A stretch of 64,000 nt of DNA, from positions 62,001-126,000 of the forward strand of contig NZ_OEQK01000006.1 in the NCBI RefSeq assembly GCF_900240405.1, given 5' to 3'. The DNA is from Salirhabdus sp. Marseille-P4669. Lineage in GTDB: Bacteria; Bacillota; Bacilli; Bacillales; Alkalibacillaceae. Both the position numbers and the translations under genes were made by a program. The notes below the pieces were generated by a model. It ran no database searches. It had not been told where the DNA came from and worked only from the letters and a program-made list of their open reading frames with translations. Numbering within the stretch: position 1 is the stretch's first letter; each line of letters begins with the position of its first letter. Below are positions 37,562 to 47,017 of this stretch, in pieces.

Positions 37562-40500
37562 ATGACTAGGTATTTAAGTATTTTTGTTTCCTTAACATTA
37601 CTTCTATCGCTCCTACTTCCAAGTACAAGCTTCGCCCAATCAAGTGAAGTCAACCGTTCACTGAAGGATCAAAATCAAATCTCTCAAACTAAAATAAGTA
37701 CCTCATTAAGCACTGAATTTGAAAAGGACGAGAAAGTAACGTTTCTTATCAAATTTACGGAAAAAGCAGATGTAGAAAAGGCTGCTAAAGAAGCAAAAAC
37801 CAACGCTCAAAAGAATGGGCTATCCTCCGTTAACGTTGAGCATGCTCAACGCTCAGCGGTAATTTCAGAGCTAAAGTATACCGCCCTAACATCCCAAGAC
37901 AAAGTAAAGCAATTTCTTGATAAACAACTGGAAGAAGGTTCTGTTACAGACTATCACTCTTACTATATTGTAAATGCGATTGCAGTTACCGGAACAAAGG
38001 CTGTTGCTGAAGAAATTGCAAAATTCCAAGAGGTGGAAAAGCTATTACCAAACGAAAAAAGACAATTGAATGAAGTAACAGTAGAAAAGAGTTCAAAAGC
38101 CGTTCAATCTGAGGTTCAAAATGTTGAATGGAATGTGGAGCGTGTTGGTGCACCAGATGTATGGAATATGGGAATTGATGGTTCTGGTGTTGTTGTAGCC
38201 TCTATTGATACAGGAGTTGATTGGGATCACCCAGCATTAATGGAAAAATATTTAGGATATAATGCTGCTACTGGTGAAGTAGATCATACGTATAGCTTCT
38301 TTGATGCCGTAAGTGGACAGGCTGCTGCTTATGATGATCAAGGTCACGGTACACACGTTACAGGAACTATGGTTGGAAGTGAGCCTGATGGTTCAAACCA
38401 AGTCGGTGTAGCTCCTGGAGCAAAATTTATAGCAGCAAAAGCATTCGACGCAAATGGTAGTGGTAGTGATGCTGATATTTTAGCTGCTGGCGAATGGATT
38501 TTAGCCCCTGGCGGAGATGTATCGAAGGCTCCAGATGTTGTGAACAACTCTTGGGGTGGTGGCAGTGGCTTAGATGAATGGTATCGCGATGTTGTAACTG
38601 CTTGGCGTCATGCTGGTATTTTCCCTGAATTCTCTGCTGGTAATACATCTCTTACCAATCCAGGTGGTCCAGGGTCGATTGCAGTTCCAGCAAACTATCC
38701 AGAATCGTTTGCTACTGGAGCAACTGATTCAAGTGATAATTTAGCTAGCTTCTCATTAGAAGGTCCATCTCCGTACGATGAGATTAAACCGGAAATTTCA
38801 GCACCAGGTGTAAACATCCGCTCGTCTGTTCCAGGTGGTAGTTATGAGGGTGGCTGGAATGGTACCTCCATGGCAGGGCCTGCTGTTTCTGGGGTTGTCG
38901 CATTATTGCTACAAGCAAACTCCAGTCTATCTATTGATGAAATTGAAGAAATTCTAGTAAATACTGCTACACCACTTACCAATAGCGAATATCCAGAATC
39001 ACCTAACAATGGGTTTGGTCATGGTTTAGTAAATGCTTTTGATGCTGTATCCACTGTAATGGATGGCTTAGGTACAATTGAAGGTACCGTTACAATGGAG
39101 GGTGAAGATACGGAAGCACCAGTATTTGAACATGAAGCATTAGAAGAAGTTTACTCTGGCATGGATTTAGACTTAACTGTATTAGCAAGCGACAATATCA
39201 GTGTCACATCTGTAATGGTAAACTATGTGAATGCTGATGGAGTCGAGGGTTCCATTGAAGCTACTAGAGAATCAGGCGACTTTAAGTCTGGATCCTTTGT
39301 AGCAACAATTCCAGGAGAAGATATCGTTGAAGGACAGCTTTCCTACACGATAACAGTGAATGACTTCGGAAATAATGAAGTAACAAGTGAAGCATATGAG
39401 ACAAATGTTGTACCAGGAATCTCTGTCGGTTATGCAACAGACTTTGAATCTGAACCTGTTGGTTGGACTAGCTATGGAGATAGCAATTCATGGGCACGTG
39501 GTATTCCATCTTCCGGTCCAGAAGAAGCAGCATCCGGGGAATACGTATATGCAACGAATCCTGAAGGAACATACAACAGCAACGAAAATTCTACCTTATT
39601 AATGCCTCCTATTGATCTACAAGAAGGAGAGTCCTACCTTCAATTTGATCATTGGTATAACCTAGAAAGAAATTGGGATTATGCACATGTATTCGTTTCA
39701 ACGGACATGGAAAATTGGACACAAGTGCTTCGCTTGACCGATACACAAGAAGAATGGACACCGGCTGAAATCGATCTATCCGAATATGCTAGTCAAAGAG
39801 TTTATGTAGCATTTAATTTGGATACAGATGGAAGTGTTGTAAGGGATGGGTGGTATATTGATAATGTCACATTATCCGATACTTCCTTAAATTTAGAAGC
39901 ACCATCTGCTAGTCTTTTCAGTCAGCCCGTAAAAGATAAAGAAACAGCTAAAGAAAAAGAATTTGAAAAAGTAGAACCGAACAAGATTCAACCTGTCTTC
40001 ACTGAACAGGAGCAAGTGGAATTTTTAGATAGTGAAGTATCTGAGCTTCCACTTGATGCACAAGTGACGGTATTAGAGAACGGCCGAGCCGTTGCAACTA
40101 ATCCAGCTGACGGAAGCTATTCCTTCGTACATCCTGCTGGGGACTTTACACTAGTTGCGGAATCGTATGGTTTCCGTTCTGAGGAGCAAGCTGTAACGGT
40201 AGAAGCAGACCAAACAGCTACTGCAAACTTTGTATTAGAAGAATTACCAAAGGCAACCATTAATGGTACCGTTACAAGCGCAAACTCTGGTGAACCAATT
40301 GAAGGTGCTACGCTTTTGCTGGTTGAGGATGCGAATGTAGAACCAGTTCAAACGGATGCGAATGGTAATTATGACCTTACAGCTTATGAAGGCACTTACA
40401 CATTAAAGGTTTATGCAAGAGACTTTATCGGCACAGAATTAGAAGTAAACTTTGATGAGAATAAAGAAATAAACATTGAGCTTGAGCCTTTATTTACCTA

Positions 40501-41863
40501 CCCAGGTGGAGAAATTGGCTATGATGATGGCACTGCGGAAAATGCTCGAGCATATTACGATGCAGGGAACAAATGGGCTGTTCGGATGTCCTTACCAGAA
40601 GGACAAGAAGAAGCCCTTGTTACGGAAGGCGTCTTCCAATTCCATGGAACGGATTGGCCGAACCCAGGTGGAACAGACTTCGCTGTAGAGGTCTGGGATG
40701 CCACAGGTCCTGATGGGCTGCCTGGAGAAAAATTAGCAGGTCCAATTGAAGCAGAAGCAATTCGTGACTTGAATGAATGGACGGTTGTAGACTTACGCGA
40801 ACACAATATTCAAGTTTCTGGAGATTTCTATATGGTATATGTTCAAACATCACCTAACCCGAATACTCCAGGTTTAGCAACGGATGAAAATGGTCCATAT
40901 GCTGAACGAAGCTTCCAATCTGTTGACGGCGCTTGGTCACAGACTCCAGCTAGTGAAGGAAACTATATGATTCGAGCAAAAGTAGATTATGCAGTTGCAA
41001 ATGCTCAAATTACGTCACCATCGGATGGATTCTTGACAAATGAAGAATCGATTCATATTGAAGGTACAGCATCACCAACAACTACCATTTCTCTTTTAAA
41101 TAATGATGAAGAAGTGACACAGGTTGAAGTTGGTGAGGATGGAAGCTTTAACATCCCTGTAACATTAACAGAAGGTGAAAATGTAATTCAAGCTATAAAC
41201 TACGTAAATGGAGAACAAGCAAATGAATCAGAAGCAATCACTGTTACTTTAGATACGGAAGCACCACAGTTTACAATTGATAGTCCAACAGATGGCGAGG
41301 AAATGAATCATGAAACCGTTACAGTTGAAGGTGAAGTAACAGATGCTCATTTAGACTATGTTAAGGTTAATGGACAAGAAGCTACCATTGAAGAGGGACG
41401 CTATTCAAAACGAATTATTCTGGATGAGGGCACGAATGAAATTGAGGTTATTGCTGTAGACCAAGCTGGTAATTCTAGTTCCCAACTAATCTCGGTTAAA
41501 GCAGATTATACTGCACCTGAAATCTCAAACCTAACACCTACAGAAGACCAGGATGTAACTTTTGGTGAAACGGTAGTAATTGAGTTTGATAGTGAAGCAG
41601 ATCTCGATGCAACCTTCCAGGTATTAATGCCATTGACCAATATCAATAGTATTCAAAATGCAACAGAGCTTCCAATGATGGAAACAGAAGAGGGGCATTA
41701 TGTAGGATATTGGACGGTTCCAAAGAAGCTTCAAGCTGAAGGAGCTGTAATCGAAGTAAAAGTTACCGACGCCTTTGATAATCAAACTATTCAACAAGCA
41801 GAAGGAAAGGTTAACATTGTGAAAAAAGGTAAGGGGAAAGGGAAAGGGAAAGGGAAGAAATAA
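37562..41863 (+). CDS. bpr: Bacillopeptidase F-like secreted subtilisin-family protease
   Basis: The 1433-residue preproprotein has a Sec signal peptide (about 1-25, ending SFAQ), an inhibitor I9-type propeptide (about 50-170), and an S8 catalytic domain with Asp216 (ASIDTGVDWDH), His262 (GHGTHVTG), oxyanion Asn361 and Ser436 (NGTSMAGP). After it come a MAM/CUB-like jelly-roll region (about 620-780), carboxypeptidase-regulatory-like beta repeats (about 830-980), and bacterial Ig-like repeats (about 1145-1330). The tail is KKGKGKGKGKGKK. Length and layout match B. subtilis Bpr. It acts outside the cell. It has its own long leader and terminator. Confidence 0.93.
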   Translation: MTRYLSIFVSLTLLLSLLLPSTSFAQSSEVNRSLKDQNQISQTKISTSLSTEFEKDEKVTFLIKFTEKADVEKAAKEAKTNAQKNGLSSVNVEHAQRSAVISELKYTALTSQDKVKQFLDKQLEEGSVTDYHSYYIVNAIAVTGTKAVAEEIAKFQEVEKLLPNEKRQLNEVTVEKSSKAVQSEVQNVEWNVERVGAPDVWNMGIDGSGVVVASIDTGVDWDHPALMEKYLGYNAATGEVDHTYSFFDAVSGQAAAYDDQGHGTHVTGTMVGSEPDGSNQVGVAPGAKFIAAKAFDANGSGSDADILAAGEWILAPGGDVSKAPDVVNNSWGGGSGLDEWYRDVVTAWRHAGIFPEFSAGNTSLTNPGGPGSIAVPANYPESFATGATDSSDNLASFSLEGPSPYDEIKPEISAPGVNIRSSVPGGSYEGGWNGTSMAGPAVSGVVALLLQANSSLSIDEIEEILVNTATPLTNSEYPESPNNGFGHGLVNAFDAVSTVMDGLGTIEGTVTMEGEDTEAPVFEHEALEEVYSGMDLDLTVLASDNISVTSVMVNYVNADGVEGSIEATRESGDFKSGSFVATIPGEDIVEGQLSYTITVNDFGNNEVTSEAYETNVVPGISVGYATDFESEPVGWTSYGDSNSWARGIPSSGPEEAASGEYVYATNPEGTYNSNENSTLLMPPIDLQEGESYLQFDHWYNLERNWDYAHVFVSTDMENWTQVLRLTDTQEEWTPAEIDLSEYASQRVYVAFNLDTDGSVVRDGWYIDNVTLSDTSLNLEAPSASLFSQPVKDKETAKEKEFEKVEPNKIQPVFTEQEQVEFLDSEVSELPLDAQVTVLENGRAVATNPADGSYSFVHPAGDFTLVAESYGFRSEEQAVTVEADQTATANFVLEELPKATINGTVTSANSGEPIEGATLLLVEDANVEPVQTDANGNYDLTAYEGTYTLKVYARDFIGTELEVNFDENKEINIELEPLFTYPGGEIGYDDGTAENARAYYDAGNKWAVRMSLPEGQEEALVTEGVFQFHGTDWPNPGGTDFAVEVWDATGPDGLPGEKLAGPIEAEAIRDLNEWTVVDLREHNIQVSGDFYMVYVQTSPNPNTPGLATDENGPYAERSFQSVDGAWSQTPASEGNYMIRAKVDYAVANAQITSPSDGFLTNEESIHIEGTASPTTTISLLNNDEEVTQVEVGEDGSFNIPVTLTEGENVIQAINYVNGEQANESEAITVTLDTEAPQFTIDSPTDGEEMNHETVTVEGEVTDAHLDYVKVNGQEATIEEGRYSKRIILDEGTNEIEVIAVDQAGNSSSQLISVKADYTAPEISNLTPTEDQDVTFGETVVIEFDSEADLDATFQVLMPLTNINSIQNATELPMMETEEGHYVGYWTVPKKLQAEGAVIEVKVTDAFDNQTIQQAEGKVNIVKKGKGKGKGKGKK

Positions 41864-41869
41864 CTAAGA

Positions 41870-41905
41870 AACCTGACTTAAGGTCTCCGTGCTTTAAGTC
41901 AGGTT
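41870..41905. terminator. Bidirectional terminator between bpr and the minus-strand gene
   Basis: AACCTGACTTAA and TTAAGTCAGGTT form a 12-bp stem. On the plus strand TTCCTTTTTT follows. It lies 9 bp from the converging gene stop. Confidence 0.8.
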
Positions 41906-41913
41906 TTCCTTTT

Positions 41914-43071
41914 TTATTCTTCTATTGCTTTATTTGCAAGCATACTAATTACTGCGTCTTCCATTGGGGGATTATGCAAGCCAGCGCGAACATCACGATA
42001 ATACTTTTCAAATGGAAAATGCTTTGATAGTCCTCTTCCACCAACTATACGCATTGCTAGGTCCACTACTTTACTTGCTGCATTTGTTGCAATGACCTTA
42101 ACTGCAGCAAGCTCTGCACCCATACCATCGCGCAAATTAGGATGTTTATCCCATTTCTCTGCTATACTATACATAAAGGTTCGAGCTTGCAATAGCTCTA
42201 ATTCGATTTCCCCAAGTTTATTTTGAACATGAGGAACATATGCAATCGGCTTATCTAAACTATTCGGCTGATAGTTCTTGGCAAATTCCAGCACGTCATT
42301 TCTTGCTGCAATTGCGATACCTAAATAGCAAGCTGGAATATGCAGGAGCCATCCTTTCGGTTTATTCCCTTTTAATTTTAATTCAACTAACGCATCCACC
42401 GGTACTTTTACGTTTTGAAAGATGACATCATCACTTCCTGTGCCACGCATCCCTAACGTATCCCACGTATGCTCAATAGTTATACCAGTTTCACCCTTCT
42501 CCATTAAAAAGGAACCAACTGCATCCTTTTCCTCCACATAAGCAGTTACTAAATAATAGTCTAGTACACTTGCCATGGTCGCAAAGGATTTACGACCATT
42601 TAAAATATAGTAGCTTCCTTCCCTTATCGCCTTGGTCTGTGGAATCCCTCCTCTTGTTGGGCTTCCTGTTGCTGGTTCAGTTGCCAGGCGATTTACTACC
42701 TTTTTATTCTCACCTAGATCCTTAGCAAACGCATCAAAAGTAGTTGCATCCCATGGGCGCTCCTCTCCTAGCTCTTTCACGACACCTAAGTGCCAGCCAA
42801 TTGATAATGCTGCTGCACCGTCACCTGTTGCAACCTTTTCTTGAAGAAGAACAAGCTCGTACAAAGAAATACCTTCCCCACCAAACTCTTTTGGCAATGT
42901 CATTGTCACATAGCCTAATTCTTTCATATCGTGTAAATTTTCCTCCAAAAACAATGCCTGCTCATCCGCTTCCTTCACACGTGCCTTCATCCTACCTGCA
43001 ACTTGTTCTGCTATGTGATATAACCTCTGTTGTCGGTCATTTTGAATAAAAGGTGTAAATAAGTCTGCCAT
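41914..43071 (-). CDS. Acyl-CoA dehydrogenase-fold flavoprotein, atypical
   Basis: The 385-residue protein has the full ACAD fold: N-terminal helices with LPKEFGGEGISLYE, middle beta domain with ATEPATGSPTRGG and GRKSFATMAS, and C-terminal helices with IVGGRGLSKHFPFEKYYRDV. The catalytic-Glu motif EGT is absent; AGLHNPPMEDAV stands at that place. So it may be a DszC/NcnH-like flavin monooxygenase or another ACAD-fold enzyme rather than a fatty acyl-CoA dehydrogenase. The ATG at 43071 follows GGAGTGA. It is monocistronic and convergent with bpr. Confidence 0.8.
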   Translation of the reverse strand: MADLFTPFIQNDRQQRLYHIAEQVAGRMKARVKEADEQALFLEENLHDMKELGYVTMTLPKEFGGEGISLYELVLLQEKVATGDGAAALSIGWHLGVVKELGEERPWDATTFDAFAKDLGENKKVVNRLATEPATGSPTRGGIPQTKAIREGSYYILNGRKSFATMASVLDYYLVTAYVEEKDAVGSFLMEKGETGITIEHTWDTLGMRGTGSDDVIFQNVKVPVDALVELKLKGNKPKGWLLHIPACYLGIAIAARNDVLEFAKNYQPNSLDKPIAYVPHVQNKLGEIELELLQARTFMYSIAEKWDKHPNLRDGMGAELAAVKVIATNAASKVVDLAMRIVGGRGLSKHFPFEKYYRDVRAGLHNPPMEDAVISMLANKAIEE

Positions 43072-43153
43072 TATACTCACTCCAAATTTTCTATTTCTAC
43101 ATGTTTATTCTATGATGGTATTCTGTTATTTCCATCAATAAAACGTCCAATTA

Positions 43154-44200
43154 TTATTTTAGTATAGGGAGACGAATGAGCTTGTCATCATTTGCTTGTG
43201 GTGTCCCTCTCCCATCTAGATTGTTCGTTACAATATATACATAACCGTTTTCCACAAAAACATCTCTTAATCTTCCACCCTCATTATAAAGCGTATCATA
43301 TTGATGATCATCTAAATGGAAGGCAATCAATTTAGAGCCTCGAAGTGTAGCAATATACATTGTTCGATCTTCAATTGCGATACCAGAAGGAGCCCATGTT
43401 TCCTCACCTGTATGAAAGATTGGCCTAATCATGCCTTCCTTTTCTTTATCCCCTTGGATTACCGGCCACCCATAATTTTTTCCTGGCTCTATTTTATTGA
43501 TCTCATCATGCGCGCTCTGTCCATGCTCCGTACTATACATCACACCATTTCCATCCCATACTAAACCTTGGGGGTTTCGATGGCCGTATGAATACACATA
43601 AGAATTGTCAAAAGGATTATCAGATGGAATGGAACCATCTACGTTTAATCGGAGAATCTTTCCTGCTAAACTATTCGTATCTTGGGCTAACTCCGCTTCA
43701 CCCGCATCTCCTGCAGTAACATATAGCTTATTGTCTGGTCCAATTTTTAATCTACCGCCATTATGGATTCTTCCCCCGGGAATACCTTCTAAAAGAACCG
43801 CTTCCTCAACCCATTCTCCATTGGTTAATTTTAACGTAATGACACGGTTTAAAATTTGCCCTTCTTCCTGATAGGTATGGTAAGCAAAAGCTTCCCGACT
43901 GGATTCAAAATCAGGTTTTAACAAAAATCCCAATAAACCTCCTTCACCTGTATGGAGGATGTCTTTTGATACCCTTATTTGCTGGCGAGCAACATCACCT
44001 GTTTCACTGTCTACTTTTACAATTGTTCCACCACGCTCACTCAAATAAAAAGTATTCTCTATTTTATTTATGGTCCAAGGTATGTTTAAATTTGTTGCTA
44101 ATACTACGGTGTCATTAGCAGTTGTTTCCAAAGCATTGTCCTCTTTAGGAGAACAACCTATTATAATACACAACAAAATAAAACTGACGTATTTTTTCAC
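43154..44200 (-). CDS. PQQ-dependent sugar dehydrogenase-like lipoprotein
   Basis: The 348-residue protein is of the glucose/sorbosone dehydrogenase (GSDH) beta-propeller family, with HNGGRLKIGPDNKLYVTAGD and YSYGHRNPQGLVW as family markers. A signal peptide and lipobox IIIGC (Cys near 16) anchor it outside the membrane. The GTG at 44200 is chosen because TGGAGG lies 7 nt before it and it places the signal peptide correctly. The PQQ supply of this organism is not known; many relatives bind no PQQ. It is a single gene. Confidence 0.82.
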   Translation of the reverse strand: MKKYVSFILLCIIIGCSPKEDNALETTANDTVVLATNLNIPWTINKIENTFYLSERGGTIVKVDSETGDVARQQIRVSKDILHTGEGGLLGFLLKPDFESSREAFAYHTYQEEGQILNRVITLKLTNGEWVEEAVLLEGIPGGRIHNGGRLKIGPDNKLYVTAGDAGEAELAQDTNSLAGKILRLNVDGSIPSDNPFDNSYVYSYGHRNPQGLVWDGNGVMYSTEHGQSAHDEINKIEPGKNYGWPVIQGDKEKEGMIRPIFHTGEETWAPSGIAIEDRTMYIATLRGSKLIAFHLDDHQYDTLYNEGGRLRDVFVENGYVYIVTNNLDGRGTPQANDDKLIRLPILK

Positions 44201-44345
44201 ACAAAGACCTCCATTTTTCCCTATTACTATTATTGTATCCATACCCTATGAAAATTTAAAAGCAAAGAGTAAAAAATAATCATTGGTCAAAAATAAAGGG
44301 CAGGATTTAGACAATTTATCTTTACTAGTGAAAGGACGGAATGGA

Positions 44346-45215
44346 ATGACAACACAAGATAATCAATCTTTTCCTTTACAACATCAAGATGTACAGCCTG
44401 GTGTCGAGGAATTAATGAACCCCAAACCTATCGTAGATGATGGAAATTATAAAGGCTCTGGTAAGCTTGAGGATAAGGTTATCGTTATTACCGGTGGGGA
44501 TAGTGGTATTGGTGCTGCAGCAGCTATTGCTTGTGCAAAAGAAGGTGCACATCTTGTCATACCCTATTTTTCGAATTATGAAGATCCAGATGCCTTTCGA
44601 ACGAAAAGGAAAATTGAGGAGCACGGTAGAGAATGCTTACTTATCGTTGGGGATTTAAAAGAGGAAGAGCAATGCAAGAACGTGATACAACAAACGATCG
44701 ATCACTACGGTAAGCTGGATGTTCTCATTAATAATCATGCTGTCCAATATCCACAGCAAAGTTTACTAGATATTACAGGAGAGCAATTAGAAACCACATT
44801 CCGTACCAATATTTTTTCCTTTTTCTATTTAACGAAAGCTGCACTTCCCCACTTGCAATCAGGAAGTTCCATCATCAATACCGCTTCCGTTGTTGCTTAT
44901 GAAGGAAACGAGTTACTACTTGATTATTCTGCTACAAAAGGAGCAATTGTTGCCTTCACTAGAGCACTGTCCCAAAATCTAATAAAAAGTGGCATTCGGG
45001 TAAATGCTGTTGCACCTGGTCCCATTTGGACGCCACTCATTCCAGCTAGTTTTACTGGAAAAAATGTTACGACCTTCGGACAGAGCGCACCAATGAGTCG
45101 GGCTGGACAACCTTATGAACTAGCCCCCGCCTATGTATACTTAGCATCAAACGATTCTGCTTATGTAAGTGGACAAGTAATTCATGTAAACGGCGGTCAA
45201 ATGGTAAGCTCTTAA
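44346..45215 (+). CDS. Short-chain dehydrogenase/reductase (YhdF/Gsp39-like)
   Basis: The 289-residue SDR has an N-terminal extension (about 40 residues, QPGVEELMNPKP) typical of the general-stress SDRs YhdF/YdaD. It has NAD motif TGGDSGIGAAAA, NNHAVQYP, and catalytic Tyr/Lys in YSATKGA. The substrate is unknown, probably a sugar or aldehyde. The ATG at 44346 follows AAAGGA; upstream in-frame ATG-less extension is ignored. B. subtilis relatives are SigB-dependent; I cannot point to a SigB promoter here. Confidence 0.85.
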   Translation: MTTQDNQSFPLQHQDVQPGVEELMNPKPIVDDGNYKGSGKLEDKVIVITGGDSGIGAAAAIACAKEGAHLVIPYFSNYEDPDAFRTKRKIEEHGRECLLIVGDLKEEEQCKNVIQQTIDHYGKLDVLINNHAVQYPQQSLLDITGEQLETTFRTNIFSFFYLTKAALPHLQSGSSIINTASVVAYEGNELLLDYSATKGAIVAFTRALSQNLIKSGIRVNAVAPGPIWTPLIPASFTGKNVTTFGQSAPMSRAGQPYELAPAYVYLASNDSAYVSGQVIHVNGGQMVSS

Positions 45216-45243
45216 TAACGTTTCTGTTATTTTCGCAACATGT

Positions 45244-45283
45244 AAAAAAGTTACATAGAGCCTTCACTCTATGTAACTTTTTT
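45244..45283. terminator. Bidirectional terminator (SDR / yclQ)
   Basis: AAAAAAGTTACATAGAG and CTCTATGTAACTTTTTT form a perfect 17-bp stem with A/T tracts on both sides. It lies between the converging SDR and siderophore operon. Confidence 0.9.
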
Positions 45284-45288
45284 ACTAC

Positions 45289-46227
45289 TTATTCAATGAC
45301 AGCTGAAATATCATCAATCATCTGTTGAACAGATACAAGTCCCCCACCAGATAAATACCAAGTATCTGGATCTAGGTAAACGATTTTGTCACTTTTATAT
45401 GCATTCGTTTGTTTAACAAGCTCTGTTTCCATTACTTCTTCCGCAGCAGCTCCATCACCTACTACAGCATCACGATCAATGACAAATAAATAATCCGGAT
45501 TCGTTTCTAAAATATATTCATAAGAAACTTTCATACCATGAGTAGAAGCTTCTATATTTTCATCTGCTGTTTTTACTCCAAATACGTCATGGACGATTCC
45601 AAAACGAGAGTTTGAACCGTAAGCACTAATTTTACCACCAGTTGTTAATACAATTAATGCCTTCTCTTCCATATTGGTTGCTTTTTCATTTAAGGCAGCA
45701 ATATTATCTTGAATCGCTTTGAATTCTTCTTTTACTTCCGCTTCTTTATCAAAAAGCTCGCCTAGAATCGTTAAATTCTCTTCAAAGGATTCCATATATC
45801 TTGTTGTGTCTAACCCTACATAAACAGTAGGTGCAATATCACTTAAGTCTTCATATAACTCAGATTGACGACCTGAAATTAAGATAACGTCCGGATCCAT
45901 TCCATGAATCGTTTCAAAGTCAGGTTCCTTTAGGCTTCCGATATTTACATAATCCTCGCTATCGTATTTAGATAAATAAGCTGGAAGGGAATCTTTTGAA
46001 ACTCCAGCAACTTCAACACCTAATTTATCTAATGTATCTAAAGCACCATAGTCAAATACCACCACTGTTTCAGGATTTTTTTCAACTGTTGTAGTTCCTA
46101 GCTCATGTTTAATGGTAATTCCTTCTCCACTTGCTTGACTTCCTTCTTCAGAATCATCACTTCCACATGCAGCTAAAAATAATGTTAAAACTAAACCAAT
46201 TATCATTAAAAAACGATACTTTTTCAT
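45289..46227 (-). CDS. yclQ: Siderophore-binding lipoprotein (YclQ type)
   Basis: The 312-residue protein has a lipoprotein signal with LAAC (Cys near 20) and the class III periplasmic-binding fold. YclQ-type markers are TVVVFDYGALDTLDKLGVEV and PDVILISGRQSELYEDL. YclQ binds petrobactin and its precursors in B. subtilis. The ATG at 46227 follows TGGAGG. It is the last gene of a yclN-O-P-Q-ordered operon with Fur boxes upstream, so it is likely iron-repressed. Confidence 0.88.
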   Translation of the reverse strand: MKKYRFLMIIGLVLTLFLAACGSDDSEEGSQASGEGITIKHELGTTTVEKNPETVVVFDYGALDTLDKLGVEVAGVSKDSLPAYLSKYDSEDYVNIGSLKEPDFETIHGMDPDVILISGRQSELYEDLSDIAPTVYVGLDTTRYMESFEENLTILGELFDKEAEVKEEFKAIQDNIAALNEKATNMEEKALIVLTTGGKISAYGSNSRFGIVHDVFGVKTADENIEASTHGMKVSYEYILETNPDYLFVIDRDAVVGDGAAAEEVMETELVKQTNAYKSDKIVYLDPDTWYLSGGGLVSVQQMIDDISAVIE

Positions 46228-46258
46228 TTTTGTTCCTCCACGCAAATGTTTTTATTTT

Positions 46259-47017
46259 TTATGAAAAATATAAACAGATTCGACCACAATTAAAGTTCTC
46301 TATTTGTATATCCATTCCGTATACATCCTTTAGTACATCGGAATTGATAATTTCATCCTTTGGTCCTTCTTTTATAATCTTTCCGTCCTTTAACGCTACG
46401 ATATAATCGGAATAAACAGAAGCAAAGTTAATGTCATGAATGACAATTACAACCGTCTTCCCGAGCTCATCCACTAACCTTCTTAAGGTTTTCATAATTT
46501 GAACAGAATGTTGCATATCTAAATTATTTAATGGTTCATCTAACAGAATATATTCGGTATCCTGAGCAATGACCATCGCGATATAAGCACGTTGTCTTTG
46601 ACCACCACTTAGTTGATCTAAAAATTTATCCTGTATATCACCTAACGCCATATACTCAATTGCTTCATCCACAAAGCGCCAATCTTCTCTAGTCAAACGA
46701 CCTTGTGAATAAGGAAATCTACCAAAAGAAACGAGCTCTCGAACCGTTAGACGAAGATTAATATTATTGGATTGCTTTAAAATCGAAATTTTCTTTGCAA
46801 GCTCATTACTTTTTGTCTTCGTTATATCTTTATCATCGATATAAATTTCACCTTCATCTTTTGTAATCAATCGAGTGATCATGGACAATAACGTACTTTT
46901 CCCTGCGCCATTCGGTCCAATGAAGGACGTAATCTTGCCTTTTTGAATTCTAACTGTCACATCGTCTACAACTTTCGTTTTACCAAATATCTTAGAAACA
47001 CTTTTTACATTTACCAT
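46259..47017 (-). CDS. yclP: Siderophore ABC transporter ATPase (YclP type)
   Basis: The 252-residue ATPase has Walker A GPNGAGKST, signature LSGGQRQRAYIAMVIAQDTE and Walker B YILLDEPLNNLD. It powers the YclN/O channel. Its start overlaps the end of yclO by 7 nt. Confidence 0.9.
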   Translation of the reverse strand: MVNVKSVSKIFGKTKVVDDVTVRIQKGKITSFIGPNGAGKSTLLSMITRLITKDEGEIYIDDKDITKTKSNELAKKISILKQSNNINLRLTVRELVSFGRFPYSQGRLTREDWRFVDEAIEYMALGDIQDKFLDQLSGGQRQRAYIAMVIAQDTEYILLDEPLNNLDMQHSVQIMKTLRRLVDELGKTVVIVIHDINFASVYSDYIVALKDGKIIKEGPKDEIINSDVLKDVYGMDIQIENFNCGRICLYFS

